The position numbers and the translations under genes are program-made. From contig MLAK01000569.1 in NCBI GenBank assembly GCA_001839685.1, positions 39,194-103,193 of the forward strand: 64,000 bases of DNA, in the 5' to 3' direction. Positions 10,357 to 21,169 of the stretch are shown here, piece by piece. The notes below the pieces were generated by a model. That model did no database searches and had not been told where the DNA came from. It saw nothing but the letters and a program-made list of their open reading frames with translations. Within the stretch, counting starts at the first letter, position 1; each line of letters starts with the position of its first letter. The stretch is from Tritrichomonas foetus (lineage: Eukaryota > Parabasalia > Tritrichomonadida > Tritrichomonadidae).

Positions 10357-13164
10357 ATGTTTTTTTATTTTTTATTATGCACGTCTTTGTCAGTAGAAGA
10401 AGACAAATACCGACAGTGTGAACAATCCAAATTCTGTTTCCGAAATCGTGAAGTTGGAAGGCAATACTGGAAAATATTATATAAATCAATTGAATTCCAT
10501 CCAGATTATTTCCAAGCCATTATTCAAGATGACAAATATGACAAACAATTACTGCTCTATGTTTATATTCTTCATTCTAGCATCAGATTTCGAATTGAAC
10601 CAACAGAAACTGAATCGTTTACTCGCTATGACACCTCGAAAGATCGAACAATAATTATGCAAAATGAACTAAACTTAACTCGTAAGCTTTCGCATGGACA
10701 AAATCAATCACACGTATTTTTACGATATTTGGATACAACAGTAACAATTCAAATGTCGCCATTTATGGCCACAATTTCAAATAAACGAGGTAAAATTACA
10801 ACGATCAATCCAGATGATACCGCAATTTTCGAACATAATCGCGATCGAAATAAATATCCAAGATTATTCGACGCCAATGATTTTAATGGCTTCATTGATA
10901 AAATTCCAAACGGCCCTACAGCAGTTGCAATGGATTTCTTCTTTCATGGTGATGCTGTCCGTTTAAACGGTCTCCCCGAACACACTTTAAATCTGACACT
11001 TCCCTTCACAATTCATAAATTAAGAAGAAGAGGTGAAATCGAATATCAAGCAATTTCTGATCCAATTCGGCTTTTCAACGTTGACATTAATCGCTATGAA
11101 GTCGGAAATCCAATGTCGATGTATGGCTCCATTCCATTTTTGATGGCCAGAGATGGATCTCGAACAAGTGGTCTCTTTTGGGCAAATCCAAGTGAAACAT
11201 GGATTGACATCAGTGAAGAAAAACATGGAGTATCGACTAGATTCCTTTCTGAAGGTGGTTTTATCGATTTTTACGTGTTTTGTGGTGGTTCTTCACCAAA
11301 TGATGTACTGCGTCAATACACGCAACTCACTGGACGTCCGCATCTTCCACAATCTTTTGCACTAGGCTTCCACATGAGTCGATGGGGATACAAAACTAGT
11401 AATGAAGTTCGCGAAGTCATTAAAAAACTCGATGAAAACATGTTTCCACATGATTCCATCTTTTTGGATCTTGATCATACTGATGATCGCTTATATTTCA
11501 CATTTCATCCGCATAACTTCAAAGATGCTCAAAGATTACAAGATGAAATTGATCCACTAGAAAGAAAGTTAATTGCATTAATTGATCCGCATTTAAGAGT
11601 TGATTATGGCTATCCAATTTTTGAAAAAGCATTTAATTCAAGATATCTTATTCGTACAAGAATTGATAGTGAATATACTGGTGAATGTTGGCCAGGAGAT
11701 TCTGCATGGGTAGATTTTGTTAATCCATGGGCTAGAGTATGGTGGGAAACTTTATTTGAATTTGAAAGATATGCAGGTAGCACTTTAACTCTTTATGTCT
11801 GGAATGATATGAATGAACCTTCTGTTTTTAATGTGCCTGATGGAACTTGTCCAAAAGATGTTGTGCATTATAAAGGAATAGAAAATAGAGAAGTTCATAA
11901 CGTTTATGGACAACTAATGATTTCTTCAACTTATGGTGGACTTGTGAAGCGTGATTTTGAAGAAGATGATCGTCCTTTTGTTTTAACAAGATCATTCTTT
12001 GCTGGTTCTCAGAAATATGCATTTGCTTGGACAGGAGACAATACTGCAAGTTGGCAACAACTTCGAGTATCTCTACCAATGATTCTTTCTTTAGGATTAT
12101 CTGGTATGCCTTATGTTGGTGCTGATGTTGGTGGATTCTTTGATTCACCTGAGCAAGCACTTTTGACACGTTGGTACCAAGTTGGCGCATGGCTTTATCC
12201 ATTCTTCAGATGCCATTCCCATCATGATACTCAAAGAAGAGAACCTTATCTATTAAGAGGTGGATATCAAGATGCCGCACGTCTTGCAATCCAAGAACGA
12301 TACATGCTTTCACCATATTGGTACACACTTGCACGACATGCAAATTTAAGTGGAACGCCAATTGTAAGACCACTCTTTTGGGAGTTTCCAAATGATAGAA
12401 GATTTGCTGATATTGAAGATAAAGCAATGCTTGGATCATCTTTACTTGTTCTTCCTGTGTTTGAAGAATTCCAAAGAGAAATGATTGTTGATTTACCATT
12501 CTGTCGCTGGTTTGATTTTCGAACACTTCAAGAAAAAACTACAAAAGAAGGGCCAACAAGAATCGAAACGCCAATTACAACAATTCCAGTTCTCATTCGA
12601 GGTGGGTCAATTGTTCCTATTAAAAATTGGAAAAGAAGAACAACATATCTCATGTTTAGAGATCCATTCACATTAATTATTGCATTAGATGAAGAAGGAA
12701 AAGCATCTGGTGATCTTTATGTTGATGATGGCATGACTTTCAAATTTGGAAAGAAACATTTCATTCACCGAAGATATAATTTCGGTGATAATGTTTTATC
12801 ATCACGTCCTTTCAATGCACAACAAGAAAAAGGAGCATTTTTCGAAGACTATGATGTAAAAATAGAAAAAATACAAATTGCAGGACTCGAAAAAAGACCT
12901 GTAATGGTTAGAGATGCAAATGATAAAGAATTTGAAACTGAATTTGTAAATGGAGTCTTAACAATTCATCGTGTGAACTTGTTTATCAAAGACAACTGGG
13001 CAATTGGATTCGAGTTTGAAGGTGAACTTCCTCCAGAAATTCCAATTGAAGGTGAAGAAGAAAATGAAGATGAAGATGAAGATGAACCAGGTAATGTGTC
13101 AGAAAGTTCAGCACAAGCTAAAGAAAATGAACCTAACAAAGAGCAGAAAAAAGATGAACTGTAA
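10357..13164 (+). CDS. GANAB: ER alpha-glucosidase II, catalytic alpha subunit (GH31)
   Basis: 935 residues from ATG 10357; an in-frame TTG at 10315 is rejected because the ATG directly opens a signal peptide (MFFYFLLCTSLS). The protein ends in KDEL, the ER retrieval signal, after an acidic linker. The GH31 catalytic barrel spans about 310-700. The nucleophile motif WNDMNEP (Asp about 484) and the acid/base TGDNTASW (Asp about 561) are both intact, as are SRWGY and the arginine/histidine-rich substrate loop CHSHHDTQRREPY. Glucosidase II trims alpha-1,3-linked glucose from N-glycans and so controls binding of glycoproteins to ER lectin chaperones. Trichomonads are reported to make short unglucosylated lipid-linked glycans yet keep this quality-control step, so the enzyme probably removes glucose added back by UGGT. 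All key residues are present. Confidence 0.95.
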   Translation: MFFYFLLCTSLSVEEDKYRQCEQSKFCFRNREVGRQYWKILYKSIEFHPDYFQAIIQDDKYDKQLLLYVYILHSSIRFRIEPTETESFTRYDTSKDRTIIMQNELNLTRKLSHGQNQSHVFLRYLDTTVTIQMSPFMATISNKRGKITTINPDDTAIFEHNRDRNKYPRLFDANDFNGFIDKIPNGPTAVAMDFFFHGDAVRLNGLPEHTLNLTLPFTIHKLRRRGEIEYQAISDPIRLFNVDINRYEVGNPMSMYGSIPFLMARDGSRTSGLFWANPSETWIDISEEKHGVSTRFLSEGGFIDFYVFCGGSSPNDVLRQYTQLTGRPHLPQSFALGFHMSRWGYKTSNEVREVIKKLDENMFPHDSIFLDLDHTDDRLYFTFHPHNFKDAQRLQDEIDPLERKLIALIDPHLRVDYGYPIFEKAFNSRYLIRTRIDSEYTGECWPGDSAWVDFVNPWARVWWETLFEFERYAGSTLTLYVWNDMNEPSVFNVPDGTCPKDVVHYKGIENREVHNVYGQLMISSTYGGLVKRDFEEDDRPFVLTRSFFAGSQKYAFAWTGDNTASWQQLRVSLPMILSLGLSGMPYVGADVGGFFDSPEQALLTRWYQVGAWLYPFFRCHSHHDTQRREPYLLRGGYQDAARLAIQERYMLSPYWYTLARHANLSGTPIVRPLFWEFPNDRRFADIEDKAMLGSSLLVLPVFEEFQREMIVDLPFCRWFDFRTLQEKTTKEGPTRIETPITTIPVLIRGGSIVPIKNWKRRTTYLMFRDPFTLIIALDEEGKASGDLYVDDGMTFKFGKKHFIHRRYNFGDNVLSSRPFNAQQEKGAFFEDYDVKIEKIQIAGLEKRPVMVRDANDKEFETEFVNGVLTIHRVNLFIKDNWAIGFEFEGELPPEIPIEGEEENEDEDEDEPGNVSESSAQAKENEPNKEQKKDEL

Positions 13165-14196
13165 ATTGTTTGTAATAGATTTAATGTATAAATGAAAGAA
13201 GGGAAAGTTTCAGAAAAAAACTATTACTTAAGATTCTAATTGATTTGTATTAAGTTATATATTAATCATAAAATAGATTCTCTCAAGTTATACTTTTCTT
13301 TTAAGATTTATCTATGTCCTTTATTTATCTTTATTCCTAATATGAATATGAAAGTTCGCTCATATCATTGTCAATGAAAGATACACAGAATAATTGAAGG
13401 AAACACTTTTTAGAAGGAAATTGCTATATTTAATCCAAAAAACTGATTATTCGATTTTTTTCTGGTATAAATACAATTAAACGAACTTTATGAGTTAATG
13501 AGTATGCATAAACTTTATCATTTGAGTGAAAAAGAACATCTTTAACACTTATTTCATTGAATTAGATTTTGGTAAAATTTGTACTAAGGAAGCTAGCACT
13601 GCTATATGTACTGATGTAGATGAATATTTCTTCACATAAGGATTCAAATTAAGATGAGAAAAAAATTAGCTGATGAAAAGTGATGATATATTTTTCATTG
13701 GAAATCCTTAATTGAGTGCTTGTAAATCATCATATCCAATAAATTTTATTCTTTCCATCTATGATTAATTTCTTATTGGACAATTTTTAAAAGAACCAAT
13801 GATGGAATTCCATTTAAATCATAACGAAGAGATTAAAGAATATTTGGAAAGTTTTGATATAAATATATAGATCGTTTCTAACCCATTCATGAGACAAAAC
13901 ATAAATAAATATAATAAACTACGTTTCTTTTTAGTAACAATGTGAAATTATTAGGGTATGGTTGGTTATCTGGTGAAGCAACATACTTTGTGAGTCTGAA
14001 GTCATTTATCTTCATTTGGGATTTCCACTTGCGAATTGAAAAAGAATACTAACTTCGTTCCGAGTTTAACATTAATTGTTTCGGCATAAAACTTAAGTTT
14101 ATAATACTATAGTAATGTGATTATTGGTTGACATAATATGGATTTTGTTCTTATTTTAAAAGCATTAAGAATTGAGAAATGAATTGGCATTGATGC
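13165..14196. other. Intergenic between convergent genes, no gene seen
   Basis: 1032 bp separating the 3' ends of the glucosidase gene and the minus-strand nucleotidyltransferase. All frames are broken. The glucosidase stop codon is embedded in TAAA. Confidence 0.6.
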
Positions 14197-15516
14197 TTAT
14201 CTTTTATAAGGTGGTTGTTTATCTGGAAATTTAGTTTTTTGATCATTTTGATTTTTAATAATTTTCTTCATAGCTGTTTCACTTATAGAAAAAAAATTCA
14301 TAGTTACCCCTGTGTTTGTAGATTTCTGCCATATGTTTTCCACAAGTGTAAAATTTTCACCATTCCTATCAAGAATTTCTTCTATATGTTCTTGCTTTTG
14401 ATTGTCAATCAAAATTTGATAATATTGTTCATGTTTGTTTCTTAATTCAATAAAATTTGCTAAACTTGGCATGAACGAGCACACATACGACTTTTCTGAT
14501 GATTTATTAAGTTGTAAACTTGATAAAGCGAATCTACAAAGTGAAGACAATAAAAGTGTTTTTCGTGAACGAGTTCCCAAAAAGTTTTCATGATTTGCAG
14601 AATCTTGAAAAACAAGGGATTGTGGGGATTCTTTTATAAGAACATCATTATTTAATTTTGAAATAAAATGTGGAAATTTCTCAAGAGAAAGTCCAGCCAA
14701 GAAAAAATTTAGTTTATTTCCAATCAAATCGAAAAAATAAATCAAAAGTTTACTCAAACTTGTTTCACTTGGATTTTTTAAAATAACAAACAATGAAAAG
14801 TGAACAAGTTCAGTTGATCCAAACCCACCTTCAAACGGTGAATCAATTTTATGTCCATGGATATAAATCTTTAAGATAAATAATAACTTTTTCAATAAAT
14901 CATTGTGATTGTTTTTATAATAGTCCAAATAATTCATTACACGTTTTGTTGAAACAACACCGTTGAAATTACCAATACAAATATCAATTTCAAAACCAAA
15001 ATAACGATCCCGTGCTTTTACAATTGGAACTCTTGCGCTTTTAATCAATTTTCCATCATTTATCATTCGAGCTCTTGTTAATTCATTTAAAATTTGAGTT
15101 AAAATCGTTAAATCATAATTTGAATCAAAAACTGGACGAGTTCGAAATATCTTTTCGTTTTTATTTTTATCTGTTGACAATTTGTTTGCTTGTTTAGAAA
15201 TTTTATCAATAAAAACAATTAAATCAATATCACTATTTGTTAAAAATGTGTCAGTCGCTGAACTTCCTTGAACAACAACACGTGAATTGGGAATGATGGT
15301 TTCGATAAAATTAGTATATCGAATAATAGTGGATTTCCTCAAGAAATTTTCAGCTTGTGTTGGAACAAGCCAATTAAATAAATCATTCAACTCACAATCT
15401 AATCTATCATAAGGATCTTCATCATTGTAAACTTTACCTTCAGGAGTCCATGGGCCAGAGATAAATGATCTTGGAAAAGTATTCATTAGCTTCTCTTTCA
15501 CATGGGCATCATTCAT
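14197..15516 (-). CDS. Non-canonical poly(A) polymerase / terminal nucleotidyltransferase (TRF4/Cid1 type)
   Basis: 439 residues from ATG 15516. The nucleotidyltransferase signature is complete: GSSATDTFLTNSDIDLIVF at 84-102 gives the GS motif and two metal-binding aspartates (D96, D98), and the third lies in FEIDICIGN (about D178). The central domain ends with the nucleotide-recognition segment SPFEGGFGSTELVHF, as in TRF4/PAPD5 proteins. An RNA-recognition motif is not evident. TRF4-type enzymes add short A tails that mark nuclear RNA for the exosome; Cid1-type relatives add U. The GGFGS segment favours the TRF4 branch, but base preference cannot be read directly. The C-terminal 90 residues are lysine/asparagine-rich and probably disordered. 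The stop codon TAA is followed by AAG, giving TAAA. Confidence 0.85.
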   Translation of the reverse strand: MNDAHVKEKLMNTFPRSFISGPWTPEGKVYNDEDPYDRLDCELNDLFNWLVPTQAENFLRKSTIIRYTNFIETIIPNSRVVVQGSSATDTFLTNSDIDLIVFIDKISKQANKLSTDKNKNEKIFRTRPVFDSNYDLTILTQILNELTRARMINDGKLIKSARVPIVKARDRYFGFEIDICIGNFNGVVSTKRVMNYLDYYKNNHNDLLKKLLFILKIYIHGHKIDSPFEGGFGSTELVHFSLFVILKNPSETSLSKLLIYFFDLIGNKLNFFLAGLSLEKFPHFISKLNNDVLIKESPQSLVFQDSANHENFLGTRSRKTLLLSSLCRFALSSLQLNKSSEKSYVCSFMPSLANFIELRNKHEQYYQILIDNQKQEHIEEILDRNGENFTLVENIWQKSTNTGVTMNFFSISETAMKKIIKNQNDQKTKFPDKQPPYKR

Positions 15517-17075
15517 ACATGAATGATCATAATTTCAAACATAGCTATTGAAAATTTGTGTGAATCACTTGACCAAATATAATGTCACTTTTGAGACGTT
15601 TCAATTTTGATTCCAGGTATAAAACCTTCTTATCAAATGATCAATCTCAAAGTACATCATGCCAAATCACCAGGTTTGATATTTAATATATGTATGCTTG
15701 AATGATTTCTCTTCTAAAGAATGTAGATATCTCATTAATAATCATAAATTACTGACATAAAAACATGGAAAAGATGAGAATATGAATGAGTTATTTAATA
15801 ATGTCTTGAGCCATTATTTCTCAGGGAATCTTCCTGTTTGAAATCAAATTCACTATTAAATTCCGTTATTCCTATGAATGAAGTTACGAAATTTAAAGTT
15901 CTTTCAATTCTATGTAGCTGAACATGATAATAATATTACTAATAACACATTTGCCCTAAATGCTTCCAAAAAAATCTTTTTCGTTTCCGATATATTTTGG
16001 ATATGATCTTTCAAAGTATGATAGGTATATTATGATTCACTAGGAAATAAAAAAATCGATAATGAGAATGCATCATGTTGTGGTATGGCATTGAGGTCAT
16101 TGCTGAAGAAATGAAGGATTAAAATGAGAAGCAAGGGAAACAGAAGAAAGACAAACATTGCTCTAAAAGAAGAGAATTATGATATTTCATTGCAGTACCT
16201 GAAATGATGAAATAGTTAAAACTCGAGGATCTGTTTCTCATATAGAAACACTTGGTGCTTCAACATACTTTTTTGTTTCTTTAAAAAATGTGTACAGCTA
16301 ATCAAGCGATAAACGGTATAGTTATTCATGGGTGTCTTGCCGGAATTGTGATTTGCAATGAAATTGGAGGTACTGGTTTTAAAGGCGTCAATCTTTCTTT
16401 GGAAAAAAAAGACAGCAAGATAATCAATTATTTAAGTGTAATGATTCAGAACAAGAAGTTATATGCCCAAACGAAGGTTAAACAATAGCCTTACTGAAGT
16501 AATTGGGGGAACAAAAAGAATTGAAATAGACACGAAACTGAAATTATTTGTGAAAAATAAGTTTCAATGTTATTTGAATTCATAGGGGTAATCTGAAAAT
16601 ATCACATATTTTAGAGAACCCAATATACACCTAACCAAAAGAATAGAAATTCACCTGTAACCAATTCTGGCGAAAGTTTATCTTCAAAAAATGTGATAAT
16701 TCGATAAATGCTGTTGAAAAGACCATTTAGGTTTTTTCTAATAAAAAAATAATAGCTGCTGAAAAGATTATTAATCTGACTTTTTCACTTTAACATATTT
16801 CTAAGAATCAACAAGCACATAAAAAAGAATTTGATCTGAGTAATTTTTACCCATTCAAAGAAAAAGGGCTACATCTCCCGGAATTATTCATTATAGACGG
16901 ACTCATTGACTATATAACCCGGATTGAGTGGTATGCTTAAGCTAAACAGATAAATTCACGTTGATTGAAATTCCATTGTTATTTTTTCCCTCGCAGTGCT
17001 TTTTCTGAACTCAGTAATAAACGATTGAAGGAGATCAATTCGGACTTGAGTTTATGTCTGTGTTGGGATATTCTT

Positions 17076-17110
<35 letters not shown>

Positions 17111-17202
17111 AGGAAAAGATGTTCTCGATGATGAAAGAACCGCGCTATTGAACCGTTGGATCAGAAAGATAGTGTGAATACTGTAATCAAAAATGCATCT
17201 AT
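15517..17202. other. Mostly non-coding stretch with a 66-codon orphan ORF
   Basis: Broken in all frames except a 66-codon frame at 16288-16488 that starts at ATG and contains a hydrophobic, glycine-rich N-terminal half. No family was recognised. It could be a remnant of a repeat, because the stretch borders pseudogenes on its right. No RNA gene was seen. Confidence 0.35.
17078..17109. repeat. Poly(T) tract of about 32 bases
   Basis: An uninterrupted run of T read on the plus strand. It may be a slippage tract or the inserted tail of a reverse-transcribed RNA. No target duplication was recognised beside it. Confidence 0.9.
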
Positions 17203-18430
17203 TCTATTTTTGTTTCCAGACACTTTATTGGACAATTATCTCAAAAGCTTTATCAACTGATGCCTGATGATGCAACACTTAATAGTTATTCTATTACAGA
17301 ATATCATGAAATTGCACTCACAGAACAAACTCTTAAAGATATCAGCGACATATTGTCAGGAAAAAAACATCATATTAAACAATGCCAATGCAACTGTAAT
17401 AGCCCAAGTATGTCGTTCGTTAGACATAGAATGATTTCTTAATCAAATTCACAAATAGCAAAGTATTAACGAAGAATTGAAGAATTACTTCAGAAGAAAT
17501 AAACGTTTTAAGCATTTGTTGTCTATTCACAGATGCTTATGCAACATAAATGTTAATAATTATGATGAGAAGTTTGAAGAAATTCGTATCAATGCAGAGT
17601 ATGTTGATATATATTTAATGCTTCTCTTATAAGTGATTTCATTATCACACGACCTTTTCATCAAGTATATGTAAATTTTTTAAAAGATTTAGATGTATTT
17701 TTGAATGAAAATGAAGAAGAACATGTTTCCTCAATTGTTTCAGTCTTTATGTTATAACAATTAGAGTTTGAATTACTTTGATAAATTAAAATAAGAAGAG
17801 GAATTACGAATTTATCCAAAATTAGCAAGTGAAATCTATGTAACCGATCTTTATAACGAAATAATTTATTAAATAATAGATGACGATGACATTGAACAAC
17901 CTATGAGTCTTATAAATCAGCATCCAATCTTGCTTGATTCGAATTATGATTCATTAAATCTTTTAGAATATGCTGTAATGAAAAATTCATGTAATTGTTT
18001 TTCTTTTCTAATGGAAAATATAAATCTTCACACTCCAAGATTATTCATGTATGCAATCAGAAGTTTTAACACAGATATTGTCTAAAAATGTATGAAAATC
18101 AAAAAGCAAAAACTCTGTCCAGTTAAAGAAGTCATCTAATCTCACCAACATGAAATTATGAAATATTTTCCAGATAATTTGACTGCAGAATATGCAAATA
18201 TAATATATTCATGCATTTATTGCTCCAATTATATAGGATTTGAGTATTTCCTTTGTGATCACTGCTATAGTGAGTTTCCCAATGCTCTCCAAGTTATTAC
18301 ACCACACTATATCGAAAAACAGATCATGGAAAATCAGCAATCATTGCTTGATTTATTGTCTCAAGCAAAAGGGGAAATTAAAACTATGAAAATGATAACA
18401 ATGATATTGGTGATGAAGAAATCAATATGA
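17203..18430 (+). pseudogene. Decayed ankyrin-repeat (DUF3447-like) protein gene
   Basis: Plus-strand frames carry successive pieces of one protein separated by stops and frameshifts. Pieces include LYQLMPDDATLNSYSI followed by LTEQTLKDISDIL at 17240-17350; ELKNYFRRNKRFKHLLSIH near 17475-17540; YPKLASEIYVTDLYNEII near 17812-17870; and, at 17903-18330, DSLNLLEYAVMKNSCNCFSFL, which has the phase of an ankyrin helix pair. These match the layout of the large trichomonad ankyrin family: an N-terminal globular part, an acidic EEEL..YPKLASEI linker, then ankyrin repeats. Stops include TAG and TAA near 17760-17800 and TAA at 18083-18085. It is certainly not expressible as one protein. Family assignment is by pattern. 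Confidence 0.6.
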
Positions 18431-19133
18431 ATGATGATTCCATGCAAACAACAAGTTGTTGTGAAAATGAAGGCTTGGAAACGGTTGATTTAAACTATTT
18501 GAAAGAAACAGAAAACACAATCATTCTTGGTGAAAATGTAGCTGAGCAAACTCCAGAAGATCTACAGAGAATCATTATTAATATCAAAAATTACAAGTGT
18601 GCCTCGATTTCTGGGTTCACAACATATATAAGAAATGCACAGCGTCTTATCATTGCCTATATGTTGTTCTTGCAAGAGATCCTGAAGGAATGTACTAATT
18701 AGTCGCTTTTAGTTTTCATAAGGACAAGGCAACTGATGGTTTTTACTCTTTCTTTCATGATATATACACTATAACACGAAAACAATTTCAATTCGCCATC
18801 ATGTATCGATCTCCTGCTCAATTGGCTGGATTTACACGTGCTAATCCTAAAGCTGGATGGTTCTTTTGCCGTATTCATCTCCTGCGAAGTCTCGAACATA
18901 TGAATGAGCTCCCAAAAGGAACTATTGAGTTATTTAGACAATTCTTTTACCATTTAATAAACACAGAAACTTTTGAGCTGAATGTGACAACTAAGCTTAG
19001 TGTCAATGATCATCATGCGCTAGTAGTACTCATGAAAGAAAAGGAATACTGGTATCCTGATGAAGTGTCAAAAAAAATGGTATCTTTTCTCAATATACAA
19101 CCAATACAGCCGAAGGATATTTTGGAAATTTGA
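18431..19133 (+). pseudogene. Decayed transposase-like gene fragment
   Basis: Two frames join across a shift near 18600. Upstream is an acidic linker (18427-18600). Downstream the frame reads through YHCLYVVLARDPEGMY, a TAA near 18705, then LVAFSFHKDKATDGFYSFF and, from 18801, SPAQLAGFTRANPKAGWFFC leading to RIHLLRSLEHM. The order (beta strand with ARDPEG, a helix, then a W-F-C-R-I-H turn) resembles the catalytic core of Mutator-like DDE transposases, where the last motif follows the second acidic residue. That second acidic residue is not visible here. At least one nonsense codon and one frameshift make it non-functional. It follows the ankyrin pseudogene directly, so the two may have been one chimaeric locus. 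Confidence 0.45.
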
Positions 19134-19224
19134 AAAAAGCTTTGGCGATGGAGTTCCAAGTCTTCCTGATTTGATTGAATACATGATGTTAGATGCAGAG
19201 AAGAATGTATTCACGAAACATGTT

Positions 19225-19308
19225 CTACATATCAACATACATGTTGATATGTCCAGCATGCAATACAACATGTATTGCAGGATCAAATGCTTGCCGTGTG
19301 ATTTTCAT
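19225..19308 (-). repeat. Degenerate module copy A, part 1 (27-codon conserved ORF)
   Basis: On the minus strand, ATG 19308 opens 27 codons ending in TAG, starting MKITRQAFDPAIHVVLHAGH. The plus strand at 24688-24771 holds a copy of exactly the same length with the same end (M then TAG). The DNA also contains two hairpins: ACATATCAACAT/ATGTTGATATGT with a 2-base loop, and GCAATACA/TGTATTGC with a 3-base loop. Either the peptide or the DNA structure is what is shared. Confidence 0.6.
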
Positions 19309-19388
19309 TTTACACAATTTTTCTATTCCAATCTTTTCATAGTATCTTTAGTCCTTTTTACTTTAAAATAGAATCAGTAGTTATATTA

Positions 19389-19645
19389 AGTAGTGGAATT
19401 GGGTACCCACCCAAAAAATGAGAAATTTCGCGTCTCACCTATCGTTCGCTGCGAAATCTGCCAAAAAATTTTGACTAGTACCATTTCGCACTCCTTAATG
19501 CATGAATGAACTCATTAACGTCCTCATCAATGACAAATCAATGACAAATCAATGACAACATCCCTTTTATCATTAATAACAAATCCATCCCCCGCCTACC
19601 CATTTGTGTTTTCCAATCGCCTGACAAAAATAAAGTTAGTTTTAA
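19389..19645 (+). repeat. Left terminal inverted repeat, 257 bp
   Basis: Every base pairs with 20667-20411 by eye, from AGTAGTGGAATTGGGTACCC to AAAGTTAGTTTTAA. It contains three tandem CAATGACAA(AT) units near 19530-19560, a possible binding site for a transposition protein. Confidence 0.9.
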
Positions 19646-19676
19646 TAATAATTTTTTATTTTTTTCTGTATATAAA

Positions 19677-20369
19677 ATGGTATCCCAAAACACTCCCTTA
19701 TTAAAGCTGAAAAAGGCAGATTTTTTAGAGCTCGATGGCTTCGATACACTTTCTCATTTAAGCCAAAAAGATCAAAAAGAAACTTTAACAGATGTAATAA
19801 TTGATTATAACCTTTCAACAAGAGCAACAATTGATGATTATAAACGAGCATACAATGAATCTAAACGTAGGATCCAAAAACAAATAGATGATCAATTATT
19901 TAAATCACTTAAGAAACAAAAGACTGAAACAAAAAAACGACAACGTAAACAAAACATAAAAGAAACAGCATTAGAAATGCGAAATATGATGAACATACAA
20001 TACGAAGGAGTTGAGAAGACACCAACGAGAAAAGAATATGAAAGAAGGATTGAAGAAGTAGATGATCACCAAACATTTAAGAAAGACTTACAGGAATATA
20101 TTGAACTTATGAAACAAACCATTATTTTTAAAGTAGATGTCGGAGATGATGAAGATAAGAGGTTAGCCTTGTGTGAATCAATTCGTATTTGAATTCGTGA
20201 AAGAATAAATACTAATTTAAATCGTTTGAAAAGAGCATCACCCTTAAATGGAAATCAAAAATGGTTTACAACCTTTGAAAATCAAAATATTGAAAACTCA
20301 ATAGGTCATATAGCATGTTACATTTCTTTTGAAGCAAATTGTTTAGATATGAATCCAAAATATAAATAA
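19677..20369 (+). pseudogene. Orphan coiled-coil ORF inside the element, in-frame TGA
   Basis: The frame starts at ATG 19677, 31 bp inside the left TIR, and is open to TGA at 20190-20192. It then continues open in the same frame to TAA at 20367-20369, giving 230 codons in all. The protein is highly charged and helical, with a basic core (SKRRIQKQIDDQ, KKQKTETKKRQRKQ), and ends with a more hydrophobic segment. No domain was recognised. It is the only coding potential in the element, so it may be captured cargo, a DNA-binding accessory protein or a surviving Maverick gene. The TGA is in sense context (SIRI*IRERIN) and is one transition away from CGA (Arg), so a recent inactivating mutation is the simplest reading. 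Confidence 0.55.
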
Positions 20370-20410
20370 TGCTGTTAAACAAATTATTAAAAACAATTAT
20401 TGATAACATT

Positions 20411-20667
20411 TTAAAACTAACTTTATTTTTGTCAGGCGATTGGAAAACACAAATGGGTAGGCGGGGGATGGATTTGTTATTAATGATAAAAGGGATGTTG
20501 TCATTGATTTGTCATTGATTTGTCATTGATGAGGACGTTAATGAGTTCATTCATGCATTAAGGAGTGCGAAATGGTACTAGTCAAAATTTTTTGGCAGAT
20601 TTCGCAGCGAACGATAGGTGAGACGCGAAATTTCTCATTTTTTGGGTGGGTACCCAATTCCACTACT
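20411..20667 (-). repeat. Right terminal inverted repeat, 257 bp
   Basis: Exact reverse complement of 19389-19645 by eye. Similarity ends inside at position 20410. GAATC follows directly at 20668-20672. Confidence 0.9.
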
Positions 20668-20719
20668 GAATCTTTCACTGAAGCTCGTATCATCAGCACT
20701 TTCTCGCTGGGAATCACTA

Positions 20720-21110
20720 ATAATTACTAAACCATCACATCTCTCTTCCAGACTTCTGTAATGAACCACATCACAAAGCATTGAGATTCCTTGCGTATGA
20801 CATCAAAATGGTCTTACTATTATACCTCATTAGCAAAATCTTATTTCATCGAAAAAGTTTAAAAGTTCTTTCTTCAGTTAATTGAATGCTCCTTCTTGGA
20901 AAGTTTTTTCCATGCTTTGTGGATGAAGGTGTTAACTTACTTCGTAAAGCCAAGTAGCATGCAACAAACCGATCGCAATCATTTTATGAAGGATTGGCAC
21001 CAAAGATATTTTTTATTTCACATATCATAATATGGGAACTTTTTCTATTGTTATGAAAAAGTCGCGCAGTGCAAATACGATTCGCCTAAAAGTGAAATTT
21101 TGAAGGTATA
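20720..21110 (-). repeat. Degenerate module copy A, part 2
   Basis: Read on the minus strand it matches the plus strand at 23454-23830 over its whole length with scattered differences. Shared words include TTTCCAAGAAGGAGCATTCA and GAACTTTTAAACTTTTTCGA. Translation in the shared frame gives TFQEGAFN, then KKELLNFFDEIRFC, broken by stops in this copy. Part 1 of the same module lies beyond the Maverick-like insertion, so the element interrupted copy A. No protein family was recognised. Confidence 0.7.
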
Positions 21111-21169
21111 CTTACATTTCAAACTTTTTGTTTGTATATGAAATGTGATATGAAATGGAATAACACATT

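Larger units (their letters stand above)
19376..20667. mobile_element. Compact Maverick-like (Polinton-like) element with 257-bp TIRs
   Basis: The stretch is bounded by perfect inverted repeats (19389-19645 and 20411-20667). The ends read AGTAGT... and ...ACTACT, matching the 5'-AG terminus reported for Polintons/Mavericks, which are abundant in trichomonads. GAATC is present immediately outside both ends (19371-19375 and 20668-20672), a candidate 5-bp target-site duplication in the Maverick size range. The left end has 13 extra bases beginning with a second AGTAGT. The inside holds only one ORF (19677-20369) and no integrase, polymerase B or ATPase, so it would be a non-autonomous derivative of about 1.3 kb. 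It sits inside a decayed repeat module. A TA target duplication (mariner/MITE type) is an alternative reading. Confidence 0.75.

Noticed and set aside
19389..20667. Tc1/mariner-type element with TA target duplication
   Set aside because: TA does occur at both ends, but the 257-bp TIR, AG terminus and GAATC outside both ends fit a Maverick-like origin better; not fully excluded.
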